DNA of 64,000 nt from Ruminococcus_C callidus (GTDB lineage Bacteria > Bacillota > Clostridia > Oscillospirales > Ruminococcaceae). Positions 32,359 through 40,943 of this stretch are shown here, piece by piece. Made by a program: the position numbers and the translations under genes. The stretch spans positions 1,798,001 to 1,862,000 of the forward strand of contig NZ_CP186925.1 of the NCBI RefSeq assembly GCF_049562855.1, written 5' to 3'. Positions within the stretch are counted from its first letter, which is position 1. Each line of letters begins with the position of its first letter. The notes below the pieces were generated by a model. The model did no database searches and had not been told where the DNA came from. It was given only the letters and a program-made list of their open reading frames with translations.

Positions 32359-33156
32359 TCACTTTTTTACCAAACTGGTCAGCCATGGAGCGATGGGTCT
32401 TGCAATCATTCTCGCATTCAGATATGCCATTTCCAGTGTCAGACAAGTGCTGCCCAGATAATATCCGTTTCGTTCTGCCAAGGTCATGGCAAGGTTCGGT
32501 TTTTCCATATCTGTTAAACAGATCGGCAGCAGAAACTGCAATTGATTCTGGTATCCCTGCGGTACTACCAGCCCCGGCTCAATTACTGCTTTTCGTCTGC
32601 CCAGTTCCACTGCCGTTTCCAGCAGCAATGGCAGATTCTTAAACCGAAGCAGCTTCTTTGGCAGCCGCTCCCGATTTTCCGGGTCGCTGAGAATGTGTTC
32701 TGCATTTACCCGAATTGGCCATTCCGGATTGAAGTTTACACCATTTTGCATCATCGGGAAATATGGCTTTTTGGGTAATGGTTCTACATACCGCAGCTTG
32801 GAAGAAACAGCATCACAGAAGCCGGTGAAATACCATTTCAATGTGGTGTCTTTCTTTTTATTTCGTTCAAAGCAGGCGTAGATTGCCTGATACTGTCTTG
32901 TGTACAGTCCTGTATGAAAGCAGGCACCGTTGTTTTCCACATGGAAATACGCCGTTTCTCCGGTGTTGTAATCGATGCTCAGTTTCCGGAACATCATATG
33001 GAGATACCGTTCCAAAATCGGCGTATCTGTATTTTTACATTCGGTCTGCGGTTTTCGGAATCGCCATGCTTCCGGTAACGCCATTTCTGCCAATTGTTCT
33101 AACTGCCCATACCAATCCGGCACATAGGCAAATTCAAATAAATCTGTTTCTATCAT
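32359..33156 (-). CDS. DUF3825 domain protein
   Basis: This 265-residue protein fits the DUF3825 pattern: LFEFAYVPDWYGQLEQLAEM at the N-terminus, ILERYLHMMFRKLS, ACFHTGLYTRQYQAIYACFERN (in parts), and GKFVVPQGY-like PGLVVPQGYQNQLQFLLP near the C-terminus. The domain is predicted to bind nucleic acid or nucleotide and is found in phages and defence-related genes; its activity is unproven. It overlaps the HTH gene upstream by four bases and so belongs to the same transcript. Confidence 0.78.
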   Translation of the reverse strand: MIETDLFEFAYVPDWYGQLEQLAEMALPEAWRFRKPQTECKNTDTPILERYLHMMFRKLSIDYNTGETAYFHVENNGACFHTGLYTRQYQAIYACFERNKKKDTTLKWYFTGFCDAVSSKLRYVEPLPKKPYFPMMQNGVNFNPEWPIRVNAEHILSDPENRERLPKKLLRFKNLPLLLETAVELGRRKAVIEPGLVVPQGYQNQLQFLLPICLTDMEKPNLAMTLAERNGYYLGSTCLTLEMAYLNARMIARPIAPWLTSLVKK

Positions 33157-33371
33157 TTTATCACCTTACACTTAGAAAGTGCCTCCAGATACTTTGTTTG
33201 TATCTCTGCTTTCTGATCTTCACACACATACTGGTGTTCTGTGCCGTCTGAACAAATCTCAACCACAGTTGACAATGCACTGATATATGCATCGTAATAC
33301 TGCAGCAGCTTTTCCTGTGCATCATGGTCCCCTTTGACAGCACGATACACCGTTTCATAATCCAGTTTCAT
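33153..33371 (-). CDS. Helix-turn-helix protein of the conjugative-element type (HTH_16)
   Basis: The chosen start gives 72 residues, MKLDYETVYRAVKGDHDAQE onward. The sequence matches the short HTH_16 proteins which, in Tn916-like elements, accompany a sigma-like regulator. The upstream gene (33355-33795) is exactly such a sigma-like protein and overlaps this one by 17 bases. Function in regulation of excision or transfer is known by family only. Confidence 0.78.
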   Translation of the reverse strand: MKLDYETVYRAVKGDHDAQEKLLQYYDAYISALSTVVEICSDGTEHQYVCEDQKAEIQTKYLEALSKCKVIK

Positions 33372-33795
33372 GCTTTTGTGTCCTTTCGTAATAACTACGA
33401 ATATTTGCAAATGCGTTTTTCTTCCGTTCTGACACGGAGCGTCTGGAGATCCGCAATGTTTCGGAAATCTCGGAAATAGACATTCCATACCAGAATTCTA
33501 AAATAACCACTTCCTTTTGTTTGGGCGGCAACAGCAGCATTGCCTGATACAGCCATTCCGTTGCAACGACACAGCAGTATCCGTTTCCGGCATCGATGAA
33601 ATGTTCGGATGGATAGACTGCATTTTCACCGTGTGTTTTCAAAATGTACTGTACGATATCTGTGTTGACCGACTCATTTTTCCTTCTTGTTTTTGCAGCA
33701 GCAGCGAAATTTCTGCTTGCATTTCTCATCACTGTTTTACTGAAACTATCGAAAATCTCAAGCTTCAGCTGATCATCATGTGAGGGAGCAGACAT
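33355..33795 (-). CDS. Sigma-70-like regulator (sigma region 4)
   Basis: This 146-residue protein starts MSAPSHDDQLKLEIFDSFSK. The C-terminal half is a sigma region 4: LPPKQKEVVILEFWYGMSI followed by SEISETLRISRRSVSERKKN. The N-terminal half lacks a clear region 2, so it may act as an activator rather than a full sigma factor. It is the first gene of the minus-strand early operon. Together with the HTH_16 gene it resembles the regulator pair of integrative conjugative elements. Confidence 0.82.
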   Translation of the reverse strand: MSAPSHDDQLKLEIFDSFSKTVMRNASRNFAAAAKTRRKNESVNTDIVQYILKTHGENAVYPSEHFIDAGNGYCCVVATEWLYQAMLLLPPKQKEVVILEFWYGMSISEISETLRISRRSVSERKKNAFANIRSYYERTQKHETGL

Positions 33796-33978
33796 TATTT
33801 TCCCTCCCTCCATATTCAGTTTTGAGAAGCCCTTTTTTGCCCTCCTGAAATTACTAAGACAATTGAGAGAAGCAAAATGGGAAGGTTTTAGATGTAAATT
33901 TTATATGAACAGACAGGAGAAAGAAAAAAGCAGCATACAAAACCGGTCATTTCGCCGGATTGTATGCTGCTTGAGGAC

Positions 33979-34023
33979 AAAAAAAAGGGGCAAGTCCAAC
34001 AGTGTTAATGTTGAACTTGCCCC
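33979..34023 (-). terminator. Strong intrinsic terminator
   Basis: On the minus strand GGGGCAAGT-CAACA pairs with TGTTG-ACTTGCCCC, followed by eight T residues. It would stop transcripts from the dockerin gene before they enter the prophage early operon. A second hairpin, GCAGCATACAA with TTGTATGCTGC, lies next to it at 33930-33970. Confidence 0.85.
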
Positions 34024-34154
34024 GAAAAATGAAAGGAATGGAGAATCATTAGAACGGACAATTTTCATGAAAAGATGCAAGCATACAGATGTGAAAGGGA
34101 AGTGCTGGAATCGATTCTGCGTGGAAAAGTTTATTTTAATGATAGGTTCCATCT

Positions 34155-34299
34155 GATGCTGCATCCTTCCGGCGTAAAAATACACCATAAGCGGATTTTA
34201 GGATGATTGGAACAGTTTCATCCAAATTGGAACAGCTATTTTGAGAAGCACAAATTCGCCTAGATGCTGCATCATTTCAAACCGGAAGGATACAGCATC
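34155..34299. repeat. 18-bp inverted repeat pair
   Basis: GATGCTGCATCCTTCCGG (34155-34172) and CCGGAAGGATACAGCATC (34282-34299) are inverted copies with one mismatch, 109 bp apart. The enclosed sequence holds no gene. It could be a small MITE-like element or the remains of an integration site. Confidence 0.55.
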
Positions 34300-34352
34300 T
34301 ACATTTTGTAGATGCCGTATGCTTAATTGTATTGTTTTGAAATTTCCGGCTT

Positions 34353-35909
34353 TTACCGTTTGGAGTCCTCTTCCTGTTTTAACAAATTATAACGCATCTG
34401 GCAAAGGTCAAATACATTCAAAGTTTGATCTCCATTGAAATCTGCCGCTTTCCAGTCTGCAAGCTGTGTGTCTGGAACAGACAACAGCCATTTTTGCAGC
34501 AGTACAACATCAGAAATTGTAAATGCACCGTCTGCATTAACATCCCCAATGATTCGCTCCTGATACTGAATAGTGGCTCCTGTTAGCTTTTCATTCAGCA
34601 GACCAATGGTAATCTGATTCCACTCTTCTTCCGTTCCGTTATAGGAAACTGCACGCAGATTTTTGCAGTTATAAAATGCGGAATCTCCCACCTTAATCAG
34701 GGAATTCGGAATTGTAAGGGTCTCCAGATAAGGATTCTCGGAAAAAGCATACATTGCAACAGATGTAACACCGCTTGGAATGATATATGCAGCATCTGTC
34801 TTTGCTGCCGGATAGATTATGAGTGTATCTTGCTTCTTGGAATACAGAACTCCATTTAGACTAGAAAAATTGGGATTATCTTTCGCAACCTGAATCTCCT
34901 GCAATGCACTGCAAGAGCCAAACGCATTTTTATCAATTTTTGCAACTCCAGTTGAAAGTTTCACAGACTTCAAAGAAGTACAGCCCAAAAACGCCATTTC
35001 ACCAATGGAAGTTACTGTATTTGGGATTTCAATAGATGTAATTGCAGAGAGATAAAATGCTCCGACAGAAATTGCAGTAACTGGAAGTCCTTCGATCTCA
35101 GAGGGAATTACAACATCAGAAATGGAATTGTCAAAGCCGGTGATCTCAATTGAATCTCCATGGTTGACATAGGTGAATGCCGATGTAGCTGTTGCAATAC
35201 CAGTAGATACTTGATCAGGGTCTTTGACAGCAATGTCCAGATAACACGTCACATCAGAAAATCCACCGACGCCCTCACACTGATAGGCATACCAATGCTT
35301 TTCCGCATCATAGTTCACAGAGTTTTCTTTTACATATCCCTCTGCAATCAGCTGATCAAACAGTGCGTCCGCCATTTGCTTTCTGGTTTCCTGATCTGCA
35401 TTCTGAAATGTGGTATCGCTGGACAGTGCGCCTACCTTTTGTGCGATTTCTGCCATTCTTTCGGCATCAGCATCCGATACCGCATCATAAATTACGACAG
35501 AAAAGGTTTTTGTGGTAGAAACTGTCCCATCAGCATCTGTCAGGCGAGCATAATAAGAATAAGAACCAACTGCCGCATTCTCAAACGACAGCACAGCAGA
35601 CCAGGTTCTATCATTTTCCAGGTCATCTCCACTAACGTCGAAGTTGCCGTCATCCAGCATTTTTGCGACTACTTCGTTTGTTTTGGCATCAACCAGTTCT
35701 ACATCGCTTCCGGAATACTTTAAGCAAGTAGCCGTAAAGACCACCTTTTTATCGGTTTCATCCTCCATAAACTCTGCGTTTCCAGTATGCTGATTTAACC
35801 GCAATGTAAAAGAAGGATACTCCGCTGCACAAATTTGCTCCGCACCGACAAAAAAGCAGGTGCCGCTCATCATTGCAGCAGTGAGCAGACTCAGAACTTT
35901 TTTCTTCAT
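34353..35909 (-). CDS. Secreted leucine-rich-repeat protein with dockerin
   Basis: This 518-residue protein starts MKKKVLSLLTAAMMSG with a signal peptide ending near the AxA of CAAEYPSF. After a beta-sandwich-like region comes a BspA-type leucine-rich-repeat block (about 290-430) with SIGEMAFLGCTSLKSV, KNAFGSCSALQEI and VGDSAFYNCKNL. The C-terminus is a type I dockerin with two calcium-binding repeats: GDVNADGAFTISDVVLLQKW and ADFNGDQTLNVFDLCQM. Dockerins anchor proteins to cohesin scaffolds, as in ruminococcal cellulosomes. The start follows AGGAGGAAG. A LytTR-type repeat upstream and the adjacent regulator genes suggest control by that system. Confidence 0.92.
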   Translation of the reverse strand: MKKKVLSLLTAAMMSGTCFFVGAEQICAAEYPSFTLRLNQHTGNAEFMEDETDKKVVFTATCLKYSGSDVELVDAKTNEVVAKMLDDGNFDVSGDDLENDRTWSAVLSFENAAVGSYSYYARLTDADGTVSTTKTFSVVIYDAVSDADAERMAEIAQKVGALSSDTTFQNADQETRKQMADALFDQLIAEGYVKENSVNYDAEKHWYAYQCEGVGGFSDVTCYLDIAVKDPDQVSTGIATATSAFTYVNHGDSIEITGFDNSISDVVIPSEIEGLPVTAISVGAFYLSAITSIEIPNTVTSIGEMAFLGCTSLKSVKLSTGVAKIDKNAFGSCSALQEIQVAKDNPNFSSLNGVLYSKKQDTLIIYPAAKTDAAYIIPSGVTSVAMYAFSENPYLETLTIPNSLIKVGDSAFYNCKNLRAVSYNGTEEEWNQITIGLLNEKLTGATIQYQERIIGDVNADGAFTISDVVLLQKWLLSVPDTQLADWKAADFNGDQTLNVFDLCQMRYNLLKQEEDSKR

Positions 35910-35939
35910 AAAAACTTCCTCCTCATTAAAATTATATTT

Positions 35940-35945
35940 ATGATA
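35940..35945 (-). promoter_or_regulatory. Likely -10 element of the dockerin gene
   Basis: TATCAT lies 17 bp upstream of the AGGAGG. No good -35 is visible at 17 bp, which fits an activator-dependent promoter with the repeat at 35976-36010 as operator. Confidence 0.5.
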
Positions 35946-35975
35946 CCATAAAAAAAGTACCTGTGCGAGAAGTCT

Positions 35976-36010
35976 ACGAAACTTACAGTGTTTTCGACGA
36001 AACTTACAGT
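35976..36010. promoter_or_regulatory. LytTR-type direct repeat operator
   Basis: ACGAAACTTACAGT occurs at 35976-35989 and again at 35997-36010, an exact 21-bp period. LytTR regulators of the AgrA type bind two direct repeats about one to two helical turns apart. A LytTR regulator gene lies 1.3 kb upstream. Confidence 0.65.
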
Positions 36011-36047
36011 TTTTCATATTTTGTTTTTATTTTGCAGCCATGCTTTT

Positions 36048-37331
36048 TTACAAATACAGAGCCACCTCAGCATTAAAATAGACATCATTATGATGGAGTT
36101 GACAGATTCCATCATATTTTTCAGCTGCTGATTCTACATTTTTCAATCCATATCCATGTGATTCTGTATCTTCTTTTGTTGTTACGATTTCGCCATTTTC
36201 ATAATGAACCTTTCCTGGATAGGTATTTTTTACAGCAATAAAGAGCATACCCTTTCGATAAGTCATTGCGATTTTCAACTCACGTTTTCCGTCAGTTTTT
36301 TGAAGTGCCTGTACTGCATTGTCCAACAGATTTGTCAAAATTGTGGAAAGGTCTACAATTTCTATGGGAAGTTCTGTTGGTATAACAATGTCTACGGTTA
36401 CAGCAACATTCCAATCAGAAATAGATCTTAACTTGTAATTGATAATGCTGTCTACCACAATATTTCCTGAAGTAGAGTACAGTACAGACTTTTTTTCTTC
36501 TTTCTGTATCAACTCTTGTAGATATTGTGAAGCCTCGTTGGTTTTGCGACCTTCAAGAAAAGCTTCTACAATAGAAAAATGATTGGAAATGTCATGGTGA
36601 AATCTTCTGGTGTCTTCCACTGCATTCTGCATCAGCTGACACTGGTTCTGGTAGTAATTTTTTTCTTGCTCTGCCACTGTTGCTTTTGCAGCCCGTGCAT
36701 ATGCAATTGACAGTGATTCATACAGAAAAAATACTACGATATTGATGATAAATAAGAGAATCATGGAAACTGTGACCGATTGTGCTGTCACTCCAGAAAC
36801 AGTCGTAAACAGCAATTCTATGCCAATTGTCAGAATTGGTATGCACGGAGAAACAAACATTGTCCATATTGGAAGAATCTTTTGCTCATTTCTGTGATGC
36901 GAAAAATATCCTAATAGCAACACAATCCAAAAGATTACCATACGAGATAAAAAGATTCCGATCTCATTTTCATATTCATATCTTTGAAGTGGTTCTATAT
37001 AGGCATTTTTTGTAACCACAGATACAATTAATTCCACGGCAAATCCTAAAACAATATATTCTAATATTGCAAGCAAGCGTTTTGGAAAAGTGGTATTATA
37101 GCATAATGAGATAGAAAAAAGTGAGATTATCGTGAAAATCAGATTCAAAAAAGGAATGTTTGCAACGAAATGAATCCCAATTGTCAATACAAAATATAAT
37201 GCATAAACGCTAATTGTAATTACCTTGTTTCGTATCTGTGTTCCAAAAAGCGATTGAAAAAAATAATAAATAATATAGATGGAAAATAATTCCGAACAAG
37301 CGTATACAATATCGTAGTTGGATAAACTCAT
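36048..37331 (-). CDS. GHKL sensor histidine kinase (AgrC-like)
   Basis: This 427-residue protein has about six membrane segments in residues 1-205 and a cytoplasmic kinase half. DTRRFHHDISNHFSIVEAF holds the phospho-accepting histidine, and LTNLLDNAVQALQ is the N box of the GHKL ATPase. This is the HPK10 class that senses peptides, as AgrC does. No peptide gene is visible beside it. The gene overlaps the LytTR regulator gene by four bases and would phosphorylate that partner. Confidence 0.88.
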   Translation of the reverse strand: MSLSNYDIVYACSELFSIYIIYYFFQSLFGTQIRNKVITISVYALYFVLTIGIHFVANIPFLNLIFTIISLFSISLCYNTTFPKRLLAILEYIVLGFAVELIVSVVTKNAYIEPLQRYEYENEIGIFLSRMVIFWIVLLLGYFSHHRNEQKILPIWTMFVSPCIPILTIGIELLFTTVSGVTAQSVTVSMILLFIINIVVFFLYESLSIAYARAAKATVAEQEKNYYQNQCQLMQNAVEDTRRFHHDISNHFSIVEAFLEGRKTNEASQYLQELIQKEEKKSVLYSTSGNIVVDSIINYKLRSISDWNVAVTVDIVIPTELPIEIVDLSTILTNLLDNAVQALQKTDGKRELKIAMTYRKGMLFIAVKNTYPGKVHYENGEIVTTKEDTESHGYGLKNVESAAEKYDGICQLHHNDVYFNAEVALYL

Positions 37332-38062
37332 ACGGACTCCTTTCGATTGATAGCAAATTGTTCTGCTCTGATCTCTTTTCGTTTTGACTGTGCGATTGGC
37401 AGTTCAATTCCTGTAGATAGATATACTTTATCATAGGCATATTTACGCACATATAAGTGATGAACTAGATATGTTTTGTGAATACGTAAAAACTGAAAAG
37501 ATTTTAATTGTTTTTGCACATGATCCAACAAGCCATAAAAGCTATCTTTATGATATTCGTTCTGAGTGTAGTAGTGTATGATGATCTGGTGATCCTCACT
37601 CTCAAAATATATAATATCTTTGATCGGTATTTTCACAATGTTATGTCCTGTTTTGTATGTAAATGCATCGGCTTGTAAATGCAATCGATGAATCAAGCGT
37701 TCAAATACCTTTTCAATTTTTTCTTTGTTAATCGGTTTATGCACAAAATAAAGTGGATCATATTCAAAAATTTCAATGGCATACTCCTTATTTCCTGAGA
37801 TATACGCAATTTGTGTGGCATCGTTTTTTAAGTTGTCTCGAATCATTTTACTAACATCAATACCAGTAAATTCAGGCATTTCAATATCCAGAAAAATCAA
37901 ATCGTAGAATTCACCGTTTTGTAGATGCTCACATAGTTCTTTCCCGCTGTAATAGATATCGATATCAATTGCAATGCCTTTATTGGTTGTAATTTCAATC
38001 AAAATCGTTTCGAGTTGTGTTCCTATTTCGACAGCATCATCTATAATTGCAATTCGAATCAT
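37328..38062 (-). CDS. LytTR response regulator (AgrA-like)
   Basis: This 244-residue protein begins MIRIAIIDDAVEIGTQLET. The receiver domain has DLIFLDIEMPEFTGIDVS with the phospho-accepting Asp near residue 60. A LytTR DNA-binding domain follows (IPIKDIIYFESEDHQII, LRIHKTYLVHHLYVRKY). It is the first gene of the operon, driven by a promoter at 38080-38108. Its likely target is the repeat upstream of the dockerin gene. Confidence 0.9.
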   Translation of the reverse strand: MIRIAIIDDAVEIGTQLETILIEITTNKGIAIDIDIYYSGKELCEHLQNGEFYDLIFLDIEMPEFTGIDVSKMIRDNLKNDATQIAYISGNKEYAIEIFEYDPLYFVHKPINKEKIEKVFERLIHRLHLQADAFTYKTGHNIVKIPIKDIIYFESEDHQIIIHYYTQNEYHKDSFYGLLDHVQKQLKSFQFLRIHKTYLVHHLYVRKYAYDKVYLSTGIELPIAQSKRKEIRAEQFAINRKESV

Positions 38063-38079
38063 GTAATCACCCCTGTTAC

Positions 38080-38108
38080 AATATAATTAGTCGGGTAACA
38101 CCTTACAA
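38080..38108 (-). promoter_or_regulatory. Promoter of the two-component operon
   Basis: TTGTAA and TATATT are 17 bp apart, and an AGGGGTGAT ribosome binding site follows before the ATG at 38062. IS110 sequence begins directly upstream. Confidence 0.68.
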
Positions 38109-38120
38109 GCCGGTAAGGGT

Positions 38121-38149
38121 TTACACGCATTTGTTACTTAAGCTATACT
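38121..38149 (+). promoter_or_regulatory. Promoter of the IS110 leader
   Basis: TTACAC and TATACT are 17 bp apart. The predicted transcript starts near 38156, about 200 nt before the transposase ATG. Confidence 0.6.
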
Positions 38150-38155
38150 GAAAGC

Positions 38156-38345
38156 AGTGATTGGACTGACGTATCACTCCTTGGGACAAAGCGCCCGTAG
38201 CAAAGACAGTCATCCATGCTTTCATTATAGCGTTCGGTTTATGCAGGTTGGGCCACAGAATACTGTGCGTTCGTGTCACCAAACAGATTGAATAGGTAAT
38301 GAGTAAAGCATGGTTTGCCCGATTACAATATCAAATCAAGAGAGG
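38156..38345 (+). ncRNA. Candidate IS110 bridge RNA
   Basis: The stretch between the promoter and the transposase start is about 190 nt, noncoding, and folds locally: GACTG (about 38168) can pair with CAGTC, and CACAG-AATA-CTGTG forms a perfect hairpin. In the IS110 group a structured leader RNA (bridge RNA) that recognises donor and target DNA is encoded at this place. The call is by analogy; I have not matched the target loops. Confidence 0.5.
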
Positions 38346-38354
38346 TAAAATATT

Positions 38355-39569
38355 ATGAACGCAATAGGTATTGATGTTTCCAAAGGTAAAAGTACAGTTG
38401 CTGTACTTCGCCCTTATGGTGAGGTTGTGGTTTCGCCTTTTGATGTTGCTCACACCGGAAGTGATTTAAGAGCATTAGCTGATTTAATCAAGAAGCTCCC
38501 CGGTGAGACAAAGGTTGTCATGGAGGCAACAGGAAACTATTTTGAATCCATTGCCCGCTACCTCCACGAACAAAATATATTTGTTTCCGTAGTCAATCCT
38601 GTGTTAATCAGTGACTTCGGTGGAAACACGTTAAGAAAGCCAAAAACGGATAAGAAGGATTCGGTAAAAATCGCTTCATATGCGTTAACTTACTGGCTTG
38701 ACCTGAAGGAATATACTCCTCAGGAAGATTTGAGAAAATCCTTAAAACTGCTGAACAGACAATATCAGCAGTCAATAAAGCTGAAAACCATGATGAATAA
38801 TAATCTGATTTCGTTGCTTGACCTTACTTTCCCTGGAATCAACAAGCTGTTCACATCACCTTCCAGAGAATCTGATGGTCACGAGAAGTGGGTGGACTTT
38901 GTATTGGAATTTTCTCACTGTGACATGATTTCCAAGCTTACCATAAAGGCTTTTGCAAAGAAATACAAGAAGTGGTCCGATCAAAACTCATATCACTTCA
39001 CAGAATCATCATGCGAGAAAATATACGCTTTTGCAAAGGATTGTGTCAGCAGCGTTTCTTCTGATAAAGCAATCGTTTTCTCTGTTGTACAAGCGGCAAA
39101 AATGCTTATTTCTGCTACGGAGAACTGTCATGCCATACAGTCTGAAATGAACCGTGTTGCTTCTAAGCTTCCTGAATATGATACTGTAATGAACATGTAT
39201 GGTGTCGGAAAAGCTGTAGGTCCTCAGCTTATGGCTGAAATAGGAGATCCAAGACGTTTTCACAGCAGAAAAGCAATTACTGCTTATTTTGGCTATGACA
39301 GCGAGAATAACGATTCAGGTCAGAAAACTACCAGATCAAATCCGATGACAAAGAAAGGTTCCGGAGCTCTCAGACGAACATTGTTCATCATTATGCAGGT
39401 GCTTCTGCAAACTAAGCCGCAGGACAATCCTGTTTATGATTTTCTCATTAAAAAGAAATCTGAAGGCAAGCACTATTACTCATACATAAATGCAGCTGCA
39501 AACAAATTCCTGCGTATCTATTATGCAAGAGTAAAAGAAGTTTTGAATGTCTCAGAACAGATGACATAA
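38355..39569 (+). CDS. IS110-family transposase (DEDD)
   Basis: This 404-residue protein begins MNAIGIDVSKGKSTVAVL. The N-terminal RuvC-like domain shows the Asp in GIDVSK, Glu in VVMEATGNYFES, and two Asp in KPKTDKKDSVKIA. The C-terminal Tnp_IS110 domain shows DTVMNMYGVGKAVGPQLMA and KGSGALRRTLFIIM, which holds the catalytic serine. It appears intact. The start follows AGAGAGGTAAAAT. Confidence 0.95.
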   Translation: MNAIGIDVSKGKSTVAVLRPYGEVVVSPFDVAHTGSDLRALADLIKKLPGETKVVMEATGNYFESIARYLHEQNIFVSVVNPVLISDFGGNTLRKPKTDKKDSVKIASYALTYWLDLKEYTPQEDLRKSLKLLNRQYQQSIKLKTMMNNNLISLLDLTFPGINKLFTSPSRESDGHEKWVDFVLEFSHCDMISKLTIKAFAKKYKKWSDQNSYHFTESSCEKIYAFAKDCVSSVSSDKAIVFSVVQAAKMLISATENCHAIQSEMNRVASKLPEYDTVMNMYGVGKAVGPQLMAEIGDPRRFHSRKAITAYFGYDSENNDSGQKTTRSNPMTKKGSGALRRTLFIIMQVLLQTKPQDNPVYDFLIKKKSEGKHYYSYINAAANKFLRIYYARVKEVLNVSEQMT

Positions 39570-39660
39570 TTGTCTATTCATGCGTTCCTTACCGTCGGCA
39601 CGACATACAGAGCATTTTTATGATGTTCTGTCAAGGTTGCCGACCCGCTAAAAATTTTTT

Positions 39661-39682
39661 AGGCTGCTCAGGCAGTCTTTTT
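39661..39682 (+). terminator. Intrinsic terminator after the IS110 transposase
   Basis: AGGCTGC-TCAG-GCAGTCT forms a 7-bp stem followed by TTTTT. A second, larger hairpin with GTCGGCA and TGCCGAC arms lies at about 39594-39648. Confidence 0.7.
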
Positions 39683-39962
39683 GTCGTGTCCTTTTTTCTT
39701 TCAGAAAATTTTTTCTGTTTTTTTAATTTTAGGGGTTGACTTTTATTTGCAGGTCTTTGCTTCCATAATACCATAAAAAATCTTAAAAAGCAAGGGGACT
39801 AAAAGCTTTTCAATCAGAAATTCTAAAATAAAAACATATTTTTTATTTTGTCGAATCCAAACTTTATCAAAAATATACTACTTATAATATTATATACAAA
39901 AACGACCTGTTAGAAACACTTTCATAGCAGATCATTTTTATAAGATTAATTCAATTATTTGT

Positions 39963-40904
39963 TTATTCGATACGAAGATTTTCAATTATAACTTTTCTTT
40001 CACCGCTAAAGTTTTTCCTATGAAACACAAATTTCAATTCAGAAACATCTTTCCAAAACATAAAAGTACTTTGGAATTGAGCAAGCGGAATTTTGAATTC
40101 TCTCAAATCCTCATTTAAATAAATCTCGTAGGAAACGTCAATGCCATTAAGGCAAATTTCAATGTCCAAAAAAGTTATTCCTTCAGATATATAAGCTTCA
40201 AAGCACAAGTTTCTATCATTTGCAATATAATTTGTAAAATTTCGTTTTTCAGCAAATACAACAATGCTACATAATTTACTTTCTGTTTTTTCAAAATTTA
40301 TTATAGCAGTTATTTTTTCTTGATTAGATTCCTTTTTAATGATCTTACAACCATCATTCTCCAAATCATCAATACAATAACTTCTTGCAAAAGCCATATT
40401 AAATTTTCGATTATTTTCTAAAGTCAAATTCAAAAACTCATCTCTAGCATTCTCCCAATGCGTCTGATTAGGATGAATACCAAATTTGTCATTTAATATC
40501 TTAAGAAACTCATTAAAAGCTGCTTTTGTCATGTTATCACAAGTTCCTAGTTTTATTCCAACTTTATTTCTTTCTACAACGCCTTGTACATCATTAAAAT
40601 CAAATCCTGGAAGCAAAATACTTAAACTATCTGCCTTCCGTAACCAAACAGCTCCCATTTCATTTAGACATACAGGGCTTGCGTAATAATTATCAGATAA
40701 AAAGTAAATCGCATATATATTTTCATCAGAAATCAGCTGATTTAGATATGCATAAATATCATTTCCTATTGCAATTTTTGTTTCTGGTACAGAAGAACAA
40801 ACAATATCTTTCTCTATAAGTCCAATTTTGTACATAAACGAAACAAATGCATTAACGACTTTCTCATCTTTAGAAGAATGACTTAAAAATAATTTGTAAC
40901 TCAT
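39963..40904 (-). CDS. TIR-domain protein with C-terminal beta-sandwich
   Basis: This 313-residue protein is encoded alone. Residues 1-150 are a TIR domain: YKLFLSHSSKDEKVVNAF at the start, FLSDNYYASPVCLNEMGAVW near 68-87. Glu82 in CLNEMG is the expected NADase glutamate. Residues about 165-313 read as a beta-rich domain ending in VIIENLRIE, reminiscent of CBM or CIA30-like jelly rolls. TIR proteins in bacteria often act in anti-phage defence by cleaving NAD+. No Thoeris or other partner gene is next to it. The coding region is AT-rich and lies between IS110 and an IS3-bearing repeat unit. Confidence 0.82.
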   Translation of the reverse strand: MSYKLFLSHSSKDEKVVNAFVSFMYKIGLIEKDIVCSSVPETKIAIGNDIYAYLNQLISDENIYAIYFLSDNYYASPVCLNEMGAVWLRKADSLSILLPGFDFNDVQGVVERNKVGIKLGTCDNMTKAAFNEFLKILNDKFGIHPNQTHWENARDEFLNLTLENNRKFNMAFARSYCIDDLENDGCKIIKKESNQEKITAIINFEKTESKLCSIVVFAEKRNFTNYIANDRNLCFEAYISEGITFLDIEICLNGIDVSYEIYLNEDLREFKIPLAQFQSTFMFWKDVSELKFVFHRKNFSGERKVIIENLRIE

Positions 40905-40943
40905 TTTTTCTCTCCCTTTATGGAAAATTTAGCATCTAATATA

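Larger units (their letters stand above)
33796..34352. other. Intergenic region at the right end of the prophage
   Basis: No credible gene is present; the open frames at 33863-34156 and 33901-34188 run through hairpins. It holds two hairpins (33930-33970 and the terminator at 33987-34023) and an 18-bp inverted repeat pair (34155-34172, 34282-34299). The right prophage junction should be here or a little beyond, but I see no attachment core or tRNA. Confidence 0.6.
38101..39690 (+). mobile_element. IS110-family insertion sequence (approximate ends)
   Basis: The element contains a 404-residue DEDD transposase, a noncoding leader of about 200 nt and a 3' noncoding end with hairpins. IS110 elements lack terminal inverted repeats and make no target duplication, so the exact ends cannot be read from one copy. 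The left limit lies after the promoter at 38080-38108; the right limit is before or near the terminator at 39661-39682. Confidence 0.75.

Noticed and set aside
33863..34188. Open frames on both strands in the prophage-dockerin intergenic region
   Set aside because: Both run through the strong hairpins at 33930-33970 and 33987-34023 and lack ribosome binding sites.
33796..34352. Prophage attachment site or tRNA
   Set aside because: No tRNA fold is apparent and the left prophage end is outside the window, so a matching core cannot be tested.
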